Source: CAG-791 sp963596015
Lineage (GTDB): Bacteria; Bacillota; Clostridia; Lachnospirales; Lachnospiraceae
Length of the DNA: 64,000 nucleotides
Direction: 5' to 3'
NCBI GenBank assembly: GCA_963596015.1
Contig: CAVBJS010000004.1
Span: 17,127-81,126, forward strand
Under the pieces are notes generated by a model. It was not told where the DNA came from and made no database searches. It was given only the letters and a program-made list of their open reading frames with translations. Position 1 is the stretch's first letter; each line of letters starts with the position of its first letter. The translations under genes were made by a program, and so were the position numbers. Of the stretch, positions 8,149-18,067 are shown piece after piece.

Positions 8149-9543
8149 TTAGTTTGCTGCACCGTCGATCTCGTGCCAATCCTTCTCGATCTGTGCGCAG
8201 GTTGCATCCTTGTCGGTAGTGCCTGCTACATAGGACTGCATTGCCTCACCGAATGCCTGGTTGAAGCTGTCGGTGGAGTAGCAGATGGACAGATCGCCGG
8301 AGCCCTTCTCTTCTACAGAAGCCTTGCCCTGCTCGATGATGGTGAAGGAAGAGGTCTCGTCGGTCTTGATGGGCGGAACAACGCCTGCAACATCGGTGAA
8401 CCAGCTCTGGCCGTAGTCAGAGGTATACCACCAGTTTACGAAGTGAAGGACAGCGTCCAGATTCTCAGAATCCTTGTATACGTGCAGGGACTGGTCGGAA
8501 CCGGATACTACCTGGCAATCTGCCGGATCATCACTTACCGGATAGCCGCCAAAGCCAATGTTCAGATCAGGATTGATGGCAAGTAAGTCTGCCTCTACCC
8601 ATGCGCCCTGGCCAAGCATAAATGCGGTGTTGCCTGCTGCGAAAGCCTGCTCCTGGCCGGAAAGATCGGTCTCAAGGGGCTTGTCATCGCCGTACTTTAC
8701 TGCAGTGTCGATGAAGTCGAAGAAGTTGTCATACAGTACGGAATAATCGGAGATCTTTGCCTCGCCGGCCTGGAACTTTGCTACCATGTCGGAGGTCTTC
8801 TCGCCGTTAGCCTTTGCTGCTGCATTCAGGAAATCCATCACATCATGCTTGTAAACCCACCACTCCATAAAGCCGGTGGTGCATGCCTGATAGCCCTTGG
8901 ACTCGATGATCTCGCAGTCCTCTTTGAACTCGTCTAAAGTCTGGGGAGCGCTGGCAATGCCGCAGTCATCTAAGATATCCTGGTTCCAGATCAGACCGAA
9001 ATAGTTGCCCTTGATAGCCAGACCATAAACGCCTGTGCCACCTTCCTCTGCGGAAGCCATAGCTGCCTTTACGCCGTCATCCATGGCATCTACGATGGGC
9101 TGACCGGTCAGATCGTAGGAATACTCACGATAGGTGTCGATCTCCATACCGGAGGTGGAGGAGAAGATATCCGGTACATCGCCGGAATTGATCTTAGCCT
9201 TTAACAGGGTAGGATAGTCGTTCTGGGTGGTCTCGTAGTTGATGGTCACATTAGGTGCCACATTCTTGTACTCGTCGATCAGAGTGTTCATAGCATCTGC
9301 ATACTCCGGAGAGGAGATGAAGATGTAAACCTCGCCGCTGTCTGCAGAGTAATCCACATCTCCGGAAGCTGCATCTGTGGATGCATCTGCAGAAGCATCT
9401 CCTGCATCGGAAGCTGCTGCATCATCCTCGGTCTGTGCTGCAGTTGTGTCTGCTGCTGTGTCACCGGAAGAAGAGCCGCATCCGGTCAGCAGTCCTGCTG
9501 CCATAACCCCCGCCAATAGTGTCGCCAATACCTTCTTTTTCAT
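8149..9543 (-). CDS. Carbohydrate ABC transporter substrate-binding lipoprotein
   Basis: A 464-residue extracellular solute-binding protein (family 1, sugar type). It starts with a lipoprotein signal, MKKKVLATLLAGVMAAG followed by LLTGC, so Cys is expected to be lipidated at about residue 22. A Ser/Asp/Ala-rich linker (about 23-60) follows and then the bilobal sugar-binding domain. GGAG 8-10 bases before ATG 9543 fixes the start. The two permease genes precede it on the same strand, an unusual order since the binding protein is more often first. No ATPase gene is nearby; in Firmicutes a shared MsmK-type ATPase often serves such systems. The neighbouring alpha-xylosidase suggests xylose-containing oligosaccharides as ligand (inference). 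Confidence 0.93.
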   Translation of the reverse strand: MKKKVLATLLAGVMAAGLLTGCGSSSGDTAADTTAAQTEDDAAASDAGDASADASTDAASGDVDYSADSGEVYIFISSPEYADAMNTLIDEYKNVAPNVTINYETTQNDYPTLLKAKINSGDVPDIFSSTSGMEIDTYREYSYDLTGQPIVDAMDDGVKAAMASAEEGGTGVYGLAIKGNYFGLIWNQDILDDCGIASAPQTLDEFKEDCEIIESKGYQACTTGFMEWWVYKHDVMDFLNAAAKANGEKTSDMVAKFQAGEAKISDYSVLYDNFFDFIDTAVKYGDDKPLETDLSGQEQAFAAGNTAFMLGQGAWVEADLLAINPDLNIGFGGYPVSDDPADCQVVSGSDQSLHVYKDSENLDAVLHFVNWWYTSDYGQSWFTDVAGVVPPIKTDETSSFTIIEQGKASVEEKGSGDLSICYSTDSFNQAFGEAMQSYVAGTTDKDATCAQIEKDWHEIDGAAN

Positions 9544-9640
9544 ATAAGTCTCCTTTCTATAGATGGTTTCTATAGATACTTCTGTATGAGCTAACATCCA
9601 ATCCCTCAGATGTAAGTTCCAAAGTGTTAAGAAAGAGCCA

Positions 9641-10480
9641 TCAGCCCTTTACCGCACCGGCTACCACGCCTTCTACGATGTACTTCTGCAGGAAGATAAA
9701 TACCAGGATAGAAGGGAATACCGCCAGCACCATGCCGGTCATGGCATTCTGCCACTGGGTGTTCATCTGACCTACAAAGGTATATGCTGCCAGTACCAGT
9801 GTCTTGGTCTTGTTGCTGGAGTTGACCATCAGCAAAGGAAGCAGGAAGTCATTCCAGATCCACATGACATCCAGCACCATAACGGTGACGGTAACGGACT
9901 TCAGCAGCGGGAAGATCACGGAAACAAAGGTGCGGATGGTGGTAGCACCATCGATGTGGGCGCTTTCATCCAGTTCCTTCGGGATCGTCTTCATAAAGTT
10001 ATAGAAGATGAAGGTTGCCATGGGAATACCAAAGCCCCAGTACTGGATGCCCAGACCTACCCGGGAACCGGATAAGTGGATCACGCTCATAGCCTTCAGC
10101 AGCGTGATCATGATGGTCTGGAAGGGGATCAGCATAGGTGTGATCAAAAGGGTATACACAATGCCGGTATACTTGGTCTTGCGCCGGTCGCAGATATAAG
10201 CGGCCAGTGCGGAGAAAAACAGGATACCCACGATTCCGATAGTGGTAATGATCACGTTATTGCCAAGGAGCTGGAAATAATGGATCTTGTTGATAACATA
10301 GGTGTAGTTCTCGATCGTCGCTGCCTTAGGCAGAGCGATGGGGTCTGCGATGACCTCTCCGAAGGGCTTAAAGGAGTTTACAAACATCAGGAATACCGGA
10401 TAGATGTAAATCACAGCCACTACGGTCAATATAACGATCAGAAGGGTTTTACTGAGAATGCGTTTATTCTTTCTGCTCAT
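9641..10480 (-). CDS. Carbohydrate ABC transporter permease (MalG type)
   Basis: A 279-residue membrane protein with about six helices. The EAA loop that docks the ATPase is ELDESAHIDGATTIRTFVSVIFPLL (about residues 172-196). It ends in the usual EGVVAGAVKG of MalG-like proteins. Its start codon overlaps the stop of the upstream permease (TAATG at 10480), so the two are translationally coupled. Together with the 10480-11367 protein it forms the membrane channel for the sugar bound by the 8149-9543 lipoprotein. Confidence 0.93.
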   Translation of the reverse strand: MSRKNKRILSKTLLIVILTVVAVIYIYPVFLMFVNSFKPFGEVIADPIALPKAATIENYTYVINKIHYFQLLGNNVIITTIGIVGILFFSALAAYICDRRKTKYTGIVYTLLITPMLIPFQTIMITLLKAMSVIHLSGSRVGLGIQYWGFGIPMATFIFYNFMKTIPKELDESAHIDGATTIRTFVSVIFPLLKSVTVTVMVLDVMWIWNDFLLPLLMVNSSNKTKTLVLAAYTFVGQMNTQWQNAMTGMVLAVFPSILVFIFLQKYIVEGVVAGAVKG

Positions 10481-11367
10481 TACAGATCAACCTCCTTCCG
10501 GCTCATTCCTTTTAATACCACCTGGGTGATCACCAATACGAACAGGAAGTACAGGATAGCCTCTGCAGAACCCATGCCGTAGTTATTGTTGGTGAAGGCT
10601 TCGTTGTAGATCTGCAGTGTAGCACTGTAGCTTGCCTTTCCGGGACCGCCCTTGGTCAGTGCCAGGATGATATCGAATACCTTAAGGCCGTTGGTCAGGG
10701 ACATGAAGACGCAGGTCGTCATGGAAGGTCCCAGCAGCGGAAGGGTCACACGGAAGAATGTCTGTCTCTTATTGGCACCGTCTACATAGGCTGCTTCCAG
10801 CACATCGGTGGGAACGGCCTGCAGACCGGCGATATACAGAACGATGTAAAAGCCTAAGGACTGCCATACGCCTACGATGACGATGGAGAAAAATACCAGG
10901 CTCGTATCGCCCAGCCAGGACAGGTTCCACAGTCCCCAGCCGGTGGATTCATACAGTGACTTAAAACCGGAGGTAAAGATGAACTTCCAGATAAAGCCAA
11001 CCACCGTCATACTCATGATATAAGGGATGAAGAACAGGCCTCTGTAGACATTGGCCAGTTTGAACTTCTTAGTCAGGGCCACGGCCAGCGCCAGTGCCAG
11101 CACGTTAGATAAGATCACGAACAGCACGGTATAGCGAATCGTGAACCACAGGGCCGGCAGGAAATCGGAGCCGCCGGAAAAGATCTCTGCAAAGTTCTTA
11201 AATCCGATAAATACAGGATCTTTGGAAATACCATTCCACTGTGTCAGGGAATAGTAGCCGCTCATAACGAACGGGATATACATCACCATGACCACCAGGA
11301 TGACGGCGGGGATGGTGAACAGGAAGTTTTCTCTTCCTTCTTTTTGCTGCCTTTTTGAAATCTGCAT
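10480..11367 (-). CDS. Carbohydrate ABC transporter permease (MalF/UgpA type)
   Basis: A 295-residue membrane protein with about six helices; first gene of the sugar ABC operon. The EAA loop is LEAAYVDGANKRQTFFRVTLPLL (about residues 188-210). The start at 11367 has a very strong AGGAGGAGGGA site. It is transcribed away from the YesM/YesN genes, and this YesN-type regulator is the likely activator of the operon, as such pairs commonly sit next to the sugar ABC genes they control. Confidence 0.93.
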   Translation of the reverse strand: MQISKRQQKEGRENFLFTIPAVILVVMVMYIPFVMSGYYSLTQWNGISKDPVFIGFKNFAEIFSGGSDFLPALWFTIRYTVLFVILSNVLALALAVALTKKFKLANVYRGLFFIPYIMSMTVVGFIWKFIFTSGFKSLYESTGWGLWNLSWLGDTSLVFFSIVIVGVWQSLGFYIVLYIAGLQAVPTDVLEAAYVDGANKRQTFFRVTLPLLGPSMTTCVFMSLTNGLKVFDIILALTKGGPGKASYSATLQIYNEAFTNNNYGMGSAEAILYFLFVLVITQVVLKGMSRKEVDL

Positions 11368-11922
11368 TCCCTCCTCCTCTCTTCCTGCCTTCTGTTTTTC
11401 TCGTCAATGATGGAAACCCTTTACCAGCAGTGCCCGGTGTCTGTACGATGTCTGTCCTCAGGTTGCCTGTACTGTCTGTTCTACTGCGGCACTGCCGGTA
11501 AGACCATGCACATCCGGCAGGTGTACCTATATCTTACATCCGTCATCCTGACGAATAAATGGAGATTTAAGACCTGCTATCTGTAAAAAAATGACATCTC
11601 TTTTCCGGAATATCACATTTTTATATACAAATTCACCATCGTACACGCAGCATTGCATTTGCCCTTGTCTTGGAATTGTTGTAAGATAAGGGCAATATCC
11701 GCCTCCTTACGGAATGCAGCGGATCTATGCCTGTAATAATGAAAAAGCAACCGTTCACCCCATCTCGCTCTTGCTTTGAAAAACCTCTGTTTGGAATGCC
11801 TCCCTATGGATGACCGGAGCTATTACATTCTCCGGCCGCCTGTCCTGTTTCAAAATAAGATGATCTGCAAGCAGTCAATTTTATGCTGAAAAATAGCAGG
11901 TACTAAGCCAAAAGATTACAAT
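11368..11922. promoter_or_regulatory. Divergent control region between the sugar ABC operon and yesM
   Basis: A 555-bp gene-free stretch that must hold the promoters of both transcription units. The clearest structure is an inverted repeat at 11659-11695 with 13-base arms (TTGCCCTTGTCTT with AAGATAAGGGCAA, one mismatch) and an 11-base loop. It could be an operator or an RNA hairpin. I could not assign -35/-10 boxes with confidence. Confidence 0.45.
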
Positions 11923-13845
11923 ATGAAAAGTGATAATAAAAATAAGAAAACCATCCTTCCCGCCCCATGGCTTAACCGGGTGCAGGATCTCCTTCGCCGC
12001 TCTCCTCTGTGGCTGAGTTTTACGGTCCTCATGGCCCTGTGCCTTCTGGTGATGAGCATTACCCTGGCCTATTCCAACTACCGGCGGGGCGTCACCAATG
12101 CCATTCGCAGCCAGAACCAGTCTGTGGCCCAGATGGTAGACCTGAAATTCCAGAATCTGAACCAGTATCTCTCGGAGCTGGCGGACTTTTGTGTGCTGCC
12201 GGTCAATGACACGGATTTTTATAATGCGCTGCTTACCTATAATTACTTAGGTGATGCCCGGACCAATGCTCTCCGGCAGACGGCCAATCTGTACTACTAT
12301 TCCCGCACGGATCTGCTCTCCTATCAGCTCTTTAGTCTGCGGCACGGCATCTGTTTCTCCAGGAAAAGCTCTGACCAGCGCATGAAAATAATCTATGATT
12401 ATTTTAATTACAAGGATCCCATTTACCTGACGTGTCTGGAAAATCCCACCCACTGCGCCATCACTCCCTCCGAAAATGAGAATGCTCTCTTTACCTATTC
12501 TCATACCATTTTCCGGGTCAATGACGGCGCTACTCTGGCACTGGTGTCCATCGATGTGAACAAAAACGCCATGTCCATCGGCTTTGAGGATCAGATCACC
12601 GTCCTTTTCAATAAAAATGCCCAGATGCTCTATACCAACACACCGACTTTACAAAGCTATCTGAAGGATATCCTAAAGACCACAGCCACCGGCACTTCTT
12701 CTGCCGCCGATGCTGTTTCCGGCGACAATACGATCCTTCTGAAGGGAGAAGAATATCTGGTATATTCCGGCAATGATGATCGATCCGGCCTTACCCTGGT
12801 AGTGCTGACACCTCTTTCTGTCATTAAAGGACAGCTTCGGAGCATTCAGGTCTCCTCCCTGCTGCAAGGACTGGTCTTTCTGCTTTTCTCGGTAGTGGTC
12901 TCTTTTTTGATCATCCGGTATCTGACCCAGCCTCTGACAGCCCTGACCAACTTCCAGCTGCAGGTAGGCTCCGGCCAGTATCCCCGGATTCATCTGGGAA
13001 GGAGCAGGGAAGCAGCCCGGTTGGGCGAGTCCTTTAATGAGATGTCAGAGCGCATCGACAATCTGGTCAATGACAACCTGATGTCCTCCCTGAATGAGAA
13101 AAATGCCCGGATCGAAGCCCTGGAAGCCCAGGTAAATCCCCACTTTCTCTACAATACCCTGCAGGCCATCGGCTCCGAAGCCCTGCTCAACGATGAACTT
13201 GGGATCTACGAGATGATCACCCGGCTGGCCTCCAACATGCGCTATGCCATCAACGGCTCCCGGGAGGTAACGCTTCAGCAGGAGCTGGAGTTCACCGACA
13301 ATTACATGGAATTGCAAAAGCTGCGCATGGAGGATCGTCTCCAGGTCACCAGACGCATCGATCCCACCCTTTTAAAGCAAAGAGTGCCCAAGTGTGCCCT
13401 GCAGCTTATCGTGGAAAACTCCATCAAATACGGCCTGCAGGGAGATATCAGCTGTCTCCATCTGGAGATCGATATTTTCCGCCAGGGCGGTCAGTTGGTC
13501 ATCCGGGTCCTTGACAACGGCGCCGGCATGACGCCGGAGCGGCTTAAACAAGTACAGGAGAGTCTCCACAGTTTTCAGGATGCGGTAGCAGATAATATGC
13601 CTTTGCCTTCCGGCCACGAGGACACAGCCTCTTTTCGAGAATCCTCTCATACATCGTCAGGCATCGACGCCACTGCTGCTTCCGGCAAGTCTGCCCCGGC
13701 CATCTCCTCCTCCGGCATCGGTCTTGCCAACCTCTGCAGCCGTCTGAAGATCATGTACGACGACAAAGCCCGGATCGAGATCCAGAGCAGCTGTGCCAAG
13801 GAAGATCATCACACCTGTGTTACACTGATATTGGATCTGGAATAA
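11923..13845 (+). CDS. YesM-type sensor histidine kinase
   Basis: A 640-residue membrane sensor. There is a TM helix at about 29-50, an extracellular sensor region to about 305, a second TM helix at about 312-332, then a HAMP linker. The His_kinase core EALEAQVNPHFLYNTLQAIG has H407. The ATPase domain has N499 in VENSIKYG and DNGAGM at 531-536. Between the DNGAG box and the SGIGLANL box there is an unusually long Ser/Ala-rich insert (about 545-605) that typical members lack. It pairs with the response regulator that starts 141 bp downstream and is divergent from the sugar ABC operon. The ribosome binding site is weak, so the exact start is less sure. Confidence 0.9.
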   Translation: MKSDNKNKKTILPAPWLNRVQDLLRRSPLWLSFTVLMALCLLVMSITLAYSNYRRGVTNAIRSQNQSVAQMVDLKFQNLNQYLSELADFCVLPVNDTDFYNALLTYNYLGDARTNALRQTANLYYYSRTDLLSYQLFSLRHGICFSRKSSDQRMKIIYDYFNYKDPIYLTCLENPTHCAITPSENENALFTYSHTIFRVNDGATLALVSIDVNKNAMSIGFEDQITVLFNKNAQMLYTNTPTLQSYLKDILKTTATGTSSAADAVSGDNTILLKGEEYLVYSGNDDRSGLTLVVLTPLSVIKGQLRSIQVSSLLQGLVFLLFSVVVSFLIIRYLTQPLTALTNFQLQVGSGQYPRIHLGRSREAARLGESFNEMSERIDNLVNDNLMSSLNEKNARIEALEAQVNPHFLYNTLQAIGSEALLNDELGIYEMITRLASNMRYAINGSREVTLQQELEFTDNYMELQKLRMEDRLQVTRRIDPTLLKQRVPKCALQLIVENSIKYGLQGDISCLHLEIDIFRQGGQLVIRVLDNGAGMTPERLKQVQESLHSFQDAVADNMPLPSGHEDTASFRESSHTSSGIDATAASGKSAPAISSSGIGLANLCSRLKIMYDDKARIEIQSSCAKEDHHTCVTLILDLE

Positions 13846-13986
13846 GGCTTTGTGCCCAATCTGTAATAACGCTTTCGGATGCAGATGGCGTTTTGAGTAT
13901 GCGTAAACGTCAGCCACTTTGCCCTGCAGATCATAGTCCCGCAGATTATGCTCCTGCAGGAATCATTAAAGAAAGGTATAGAAGAG

Positions 13987-14727
13987 ATGCATAAAGTATT
14001 GATCATCGACGATGAAAAGCCCGTACGTATCGCCATCAGTAAATTAGGCCAGTGGTCCAAGTGGCATTTGGAGCCGCCTTACTATGCAGCCGACGGCAAG
14101 GAAGCCCTGGCCATGCTTTCCGAGCTCTCTCCTGCCATCGTCTTCGTAGACATGCAGATGCCGGTAATGAACGGCGTAGAGTTTCTGCGCCAGGCCAGTG
14201 CCAGAGAGGAGCGGCCTGCCTTTATCGTCATCAGCGGCTTTGATGACTTTGCCTATGCCCAGAGTGCCATTCACTATGGGGTCAGCGAATACCTTTTAAA
14301 GCCTGTGGTGGCCACAGAGCTCAATGAGGCCATCGGCCGGGTCATGACCGCCCGCTATCCCGACGAGGATTTTTCCGTGGAATCCAAGGCCTCTACCCTC
14401 AATGCCAACCAGGTGGTGGATCTGATCCACCAGACCATCGAGACCAATTATGCCGAGAATATGCAGATCCAGGATTTCGCCGATAAGTACTTCTTCTCCA
14501 GAGAATACCTCTCCCGGCTCTTTAAAGCTAAATACCACGTGGGCATCTACGAATATCTCACAGAAGTGCGCATGAAAAGGGCCGCACAGCTTTTGTGCGA
14601 CCCTTCTATTCCCGTGTCCGATATTTCCGTCCGGGTAGGTTATGCGGATAATAATTATTTTTCCAAGGCCTTTAAGAATGCCTGGGGGATGTCCCCCAGT
14701 GAGTATCGCAGGCAGAATTCAGACTGA
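13987..14727 (+). CDS. YesN-type response regulator with AraC DNA-binding domain
   Basis: A 246-residue protein: receiver domain (about 1-118, phosphoacceptor D55 in VFVDMQMPVMNG, conserved K in YLLKPV) and C-terminal AraC helix-turn-helix pair (about 148-246, ending GYADNNYFSKAFKNAWGMSPSEYR). It is compact; many YesN proteins exceed 350-500 residues because of a middle segment absent here. ATG 13987 begins MHKVLIIDDE, the usual receiver start. It is the partner of the upstream YesM kinase and probably activates the divergent sugar ABC operon. Its 3' end overlaps the convergent glycosyltransferase gene by 9 bases. Confidence 0.92.
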   Translation: MHKVLIIDDEKPVRIAISKLGQWSKWHLEPPYYAADGKEALAMLSELSPAIVFVDMQMPVMNGVEFLRQASAREERPAFIVISGFDDFAYAQSAIHYGVSEYLLKPVVATELNEAIGRVMTARYPDEDFSVESKASTLNANQVVDLIHQTIETNYAENMQIQDFADKYFFSREYLSRLFKAKYHVGIYEYLTEVRMKRAAQLLCDPSIPVSDISVRVGYADNNYFSKAFKNAWGMSPSEYRRQNSD

Positions 14728-15738
14728 CCTCACTTGCTGTCCGACGCGGCATCCCAATTCGTAGAGACTGAAATCCTTCACAAACTTCTCTCTGGCATTG
14801 CGGCAGATCTGCTCATACCGTTTCTCATCCTCCAGCTGCTGCAATGCATCCCAGAGTGCCTCTTCCCTTTTCGGTATGATAAAACCTGTTATACCATCCT
14901 CTATATAATCTCTGATCGTATCGTTTTGTGTAACGATGACCGGCTTTCCCAGCATGGCCGCCTGCAGCACCACCAGTTGTCCGGAGGAAAAATCCCCGGC
15001 CCGAAGTGGTATAATCACGGCTCTTGCCTGTGCCAACAGCCGCAGATAGTCGTCTCCGTGGCAGTTTTTCTCATAATGAATGTTCTGGGTATCCCGTGCA
15101 CTTTCCCTGTCGCTGATGATACAAAGAGATTCCCCGTGTCCGCTCCATGCATCCCGCAAAAAGTCATAATCCCTGTTGCTGCGCCCAGCAGCCAGATAAA
15201 AGATGCCTTTCCCCGCAGGCTCCGCTTTTCCGATCCTCTCTGAAATATCTGCGATTCCCAGGACTTCTGCCGCAAATTTCTCCTTCGGCACCCCAAAAAG
15301 CTTCCTGTAATTTTCTATCTCGCTTCTGCCGAATACATAGATCCTCCGGATATAGGGAGAAGTCACTGCGCTGCGGACAAAATGAAAATATATTTTTCCG
15401 ATGATTCCCTTCTTCGGACGATAGATAAAGGTCATAATATCTATCGGAGGACACTTCCTGCAGCGGAATAACCGCAGATAATACGCCAATACCAGACCAA
15501 AGAACTGTTCCCAGGAAAGGATCCGTTCATAGCGATCTCTCACTGCCGCCAGATACATGGGATAAAAAATGTACTTTAAATATCTGGTATATTTTTTTAT
15601 TCCCGTATATTCATTGATACACCAGCGGCGCACCTCCCAAGGCTGCCCTGTGGTCTCTTCTATCCCTTTTTGAAATTCCCAATCCGCGGGCACCGGATTG
15701 CCGGCCAGGATAACACTTTTTTTAACTTTAGTCTTCAT
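14719..15738 (-). CDS. Glycosyltransferase (GT4-like)
   Basis: A 339-residue cytoplasmic glycosyltransferase with the two-domain GT-B layout. The C-terminal half carries the donor-binding pattern of family 4: IPLRAGDFSSGQLVVLQAAMLGKPVIVTQND, then ITGFIIP. ATG 15738 is preferred; it overlaps the end of the upstream chimeric gene by 11 bases, so the two are probably co-transcribed. The pair looks like the tail of an exopolysaccharide gene cluster, but no flippase, polymerase or priming transferase is present in the window. Donor and acceptor cannot be assigned. Confidence 0.8.
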   Translation of the reverse strand: MKTKVKKSVILAGNPVPADWEFQKGIEETTGQPWEVRRWCINEYTGIKKYTRYLKYIFYPMYLAAVRDRYERILSWEQFFGLVLAYYLRLFRCRKCPPIDIMTFIYRPKKGIIGKIYFHFVRSAVTSPYIRRIYVFGRSEIENYRKLFGVPKEKFAAEVLGIADISERIGKAEPAGKGIFYLAAGRSNRDYDFLRDAWSGHGESLCIISDRESARDTQNIHYEKNCHGDDYLRLLAQARAVIIPLRAGDFSSGQLVVLQAAMLGKPVIVTQNDTIRDYIEDGITGFIIPKREEALWDALQQLEDEKRYEQICRNAREKFVKDFSLYELGCRVGQQVRSV

Positions 15739-17919
15739 TCCACAGAGCTCCATAGGCATCCACGATCTGCTGCCAGTCATAATGCTCCCTGATCCTCTTC
15801 TTCGCCTTTTCGCCCAGGACATTTCTCTCCTGCTCTGTCATGGCATCTGCGCTGTCAATGAGGGACGACAGGTTTCCTTCCTCCTTCGTCCAGTATAAGG
15901 CGGCATCTTCTGCCACTTCCTCGTTAAAAGGTACCTGCAGCAGCAGATTGACCTTTGTGGCACCCATACTCTGCAAAAGACTGGGGTTCGTACCGCCCAC
16001 CTCATGACCGTGTAGATAGCCACTGGCATTCTCCCGCAGTTCCTTTAATAACCGGGAATTGTACAATGTACCCAGAAAGCAGATCCGCGGATCTTCGGAA
16101 AAATGCAGTCTTTCCTCCAGCAGCCGGCGATACTGTTCATTTCCGTTCATGACCAGCAATAACTTCCGCTCTGTCCGGCTTCTCATGAATTCCCGCAATA
16201 TGATCTCGATATTATTCTCTGCAACAAAGCGGCATACTACCAGATAATAGCCATCCTTCTCCAGTTCGTATTTCCTGTAAAGCTCCTCCAGTTCCGTGCT
16301 TATTTCTGCTCCGTTCTTACAGGATACTTCTGCGCCGTAGGGAATAAAGGTAGTGCGGGGCTGATAAGAGACATAGGTATTCTGGATATATTCCTGTATG
16401 CTCATAGGCTTTGACAGGAAGAATCCCTGTCCTTCCGAACAGCCGGCCTTGCGAAGTGCCGACAGCTGTTCCATGCTCTCTATTCCCTCCGCACTCAGAT
16501 TAAACTTCATTTTTCTGGCCTGCTCAAACACTTCCGCAATAGCCCCTGCATTTGTCTTTCCTTCCATACGACGCAGATCCAGCTTAATAGCATCTGCATA
16601 GATCCGGTCCGCATCCTTTAAAAGCACAAAATCTCCGTTAAATCCGTCCATGATCACGCGGAATCCCTCTGCCCGCATACTATTCTCTAAAGCCTGCACA
16701 GAATCGCTGGCATTCAGATAGGCATTTTCTGCGATCTCTATTTCCAGATACCGCGGCGGTATCTTATATTTCTGGGCAAGCTTGGTAAAGCATTCCTTCA
16801 CATCCATGGCCAGAACATCGGTCTTAGTCACATTGATGGAAACCGGGACCGGACGCAGGCCTGCATCGATCCATTCTCTCAAGGTCTGGCATACTTTTTC
16901 CCATACATACTGATCCAGTTTGGTGATATAGCCGTTCTTTTCCAGGATCGGAATAAAGACAGAAGGAAGGATCTCCCCCATCTTGCCGTGGTTCCAGCGC
17001 ACCAGTGCTTCTGCTCCCACCATTTTGCGGGTGTTGATATCAAAACGCGGCTGCAGCTGGAACGTAAACTCTTCCTTCTGCAGGCCTTCCAGGATCTGGG
17101 GCATCAGGATCTTCTCATGTTCCCCGCCGGCAGATGCGGCAGCCTCCGAACTTGCTGCGGAAAAGGCCGGTGTCTTAGGGATACGATCCAAAAGCTGGGT
17201 CACCTCACCAAACTCTCTTCTCTCCCGGTAAAGCTTTTGTTCTTCTACCGTGGGAATGATGTTCTTGTGAAAGGAATCTACAAAAAGGCCCAGGCTGCGC
17301 AGCATGGTGTTCCAGGCCGAGCGATACAGAATATTAAAGATCAGGGAAAGAATCACACCTGCAATGGAGGTATAAAACGCGATCTGAATACCGGACAAAA
17401 GAGTCTGCACACTGGTCAACGCGTCATTGACAGTGCTAAAGCCGATCCCGCGGATACCGACCAGAAGACCGATAAAGGTACCCAGAATGCCAAGGCTGGT
17501 CAGCATACCCGGCACCTGACTGACCAACGTCTGCCAGCTGTGAAGAGAGAGCATATCTTCATTAACGTAATCTGTGATATCGCTGAGCACCTGTCCGTTC
17601 TGCTGCTGACTGTTTACCTTGCTCCGGTATTCATCAAAAGCCTCATCCAGCACCCGTTGGCCGAAGAGATCATCGTCACTGCGAATAGACGACCAGGCAG
17701 AACTGGACTGCACCTCCATGGCACGCTCTATCCCATCCAATCCCCGCTCCAACGCTGCTTCATAATGCAATACCGGCAGGATGCCGCCCAATACGGCCAC
17801 CACTATAGTCCCCGCCATCAGCAGCACAAAGAGAAGTGACAGAACATCCGGCGAATAGACCGCCAGTGCAGCCCCCCTGCCAGCACTATGATGATCAGCA
17901 TATACAAACTTCTGCGCAT
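15728..17919 (-). CDS. Chimeric MotA/TolQ/ExbB - EAL - glycosyltransferase protein, frameshifted near its 5' end
   Basis: From the in-frame GTG at 17827 the product is 699 residues in three parts. About 1-215 is a MotA/TolQ/ExbB-like membrane domain (LTSLGILGTFIGLLVGI, then FYTSIAGVILSLIFNILY). About 240-475 is an EAL domain with GAEALVRW (272-278), EIAEN, IKLD and AEGIE; the metal-binding DDFG is DGFN (394-397), so phosphodiesterase activity is doubtful. About 476-699 is the C-terminal half of a GT4/DUF1972-type glycosyltransferase (FIPYGAEV, VCRFVAENNIE, YLHGHEVGGTNPSLLQSMG) without its N-terminal half. A good site (GGAGAGG) and ATG lie at 17919, but that frame breaks at a G6 tract (17872-17877 on the plus strand as C6). 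One extra G would restore a full N-terminal helix. Confidence 0.75.
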
Positions 17920-17999
17920 GTTACCCCTCTCCTGTTGCCCGTCTTTATACTATCTATTACGCTTTTACAAACAATACTACATCAAAAAAAGCATTTTTA

Positions 18000-18037
18000 A
18001 AAGCAACAATGGACGACCCACTGTTGCTTTTATTTTT
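18000..18037. terminator. Intrinsic terminator between the GGDEF and chimeric genes
   Basis: AAAGCAACA-TGG and CCA-TGTTGCTTT pair (18000-18030, one mismatch). The plus strand continues TATTTTT; the minus strand is A/T-rich after the stem, beginning TTTAAAAATG. It is downstream of the GGDEF gene on the minus strand. Confidence 0.6.
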
Positions 18038-18067
18038 ACCTTTTCCTTATCCTTTTTATTATTCTTC

